64,000 bases of DNA from Marinobacter flavimaris (GTDB lineage: Bacteria; Pseudomonadota; Gammaproteobacteria; Pseudomonadales; Oleiphilaceae). The notes beneath the pieces are model-generated. The model searched no databases, was not told where the DNA came from, and was given only the letters and a program-made list of their open reading frames with translations. Numbering within the stretch: the stretch's first letter is position 1; each line of letters starts with the position of its first letter. The stretch spans positions 310,001-374,000 of the forward strand of contig NZ_PSSW01000002.1 of assembly GCF_002933295.1 (NCBI RefSeq), given 5' to 3'. Positions 62,127 through 64,000 of this stretch are shown here, piece after piece. The translations under genes and the position numbers were made by a program.

Positions 62127-64000
<1,874 letters not shown>

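Overview
The window reads as chromosomal DNA from a GC-rich marine gammaproteobacterium, most likely Marinobacter or a close relative. The reasons are gene order (mutS-fdxA beside cinA-recA, as in pseudomonads), an attenuated ilvGM operon, a LiuR-type branched-chain acyl-CoA cluster, many acyl-CoA enzymes, and intergenic repeats built around a core of the form TCTGAGCGAAGCGAGTT. The genus call is inference from remembered family features; no search was run. There is no phage, plasmid, transposase or CRISPR array. Genes are densely packed and four convergent pairs share a 4-nt stop overlap.

Layout. 0-5 kb: branched-chain acyl-CoA degradation, with liuR-liuA facing an SDR dehydrogenase, an acyl-CoA dehydrogenase and a thiolase across a perfect LiuR-like operator. 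5.0-5.3 kb: a noncoding composite repeat of about 318 bp. 5.4-12.6 kb: an NSS sodium symporter, then a sigma54 enhancer-binding regulator divergent from a cyanate-type operon (Tat-exported binding protein, permease, ATPase, cyanase CynS), with three tandem palindromes and a -24/-12 promoter between them. 12.6-13.1 kb: a second composite repeat, interrupted by a 65-bp palindromic repeat. 13.1-15.3 kb: ilvGM behind a 30-codon Val/Leu-rich leader peptide and a terminator-type attenuator, neither previously obvious because the leader is very short. 15.4-21.2 kb: a two-gene RND efflux system and a chemoreceptor with a sigma28-type promoter. 21-31.7 kb: TruC, a GAF-GGDEF-EAL protein, an amidase, an isoprenylcysteine-methyltransferase-like protein, DjlA, AlkB, an MgtC/DUF4010 protein and a SulP-UspA pair. 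31.7-37.6 kb: patatin, BaiN/HI0933-like flavoprotein, zinc alcohol dehydrogenase, PhzF and a divergent MocR regulator with repeated candidate operators.

37.6-43 kb holds a FixL/FixJ-like two-component system divergent from an acyl-CoA synthetase and a permease, a likely carboxylate uptake-and-activation unit. 43-47 kb has a PF10118 diiron-like protein, DegV, an uncharacterised 344-aa protein and a LysE exporter. 47-53.5 kb is the repair block fdxA-mutS / cinA-recA with a perfect LexA box; recX is absent after recA and an unrecognised opposite-strand ORF sits there instead. 53.6-58.3 kb encodes a Lon-like protease, a FixJ-type regulator and a REC-PAS histidine kinase. 58.3-64 kb has MaoC, two AraC-family regulators, tRNA-Asp with a near-consensus promoter, a 28-codon very acidic ORF behind a Pho-box-like promoter, and the 5' part of fadH.

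The most interesting items are the composite repeat family (two copies with covarying arms, one carrying a nested insertion of exactly the right length), the Pho-box/acidic microprotein locus, the ilv leader-attenuator, and the sigma54-controlled cyanate operon whose binding protein has an unusual CxCxxC-bearing extension before its Tat signal.
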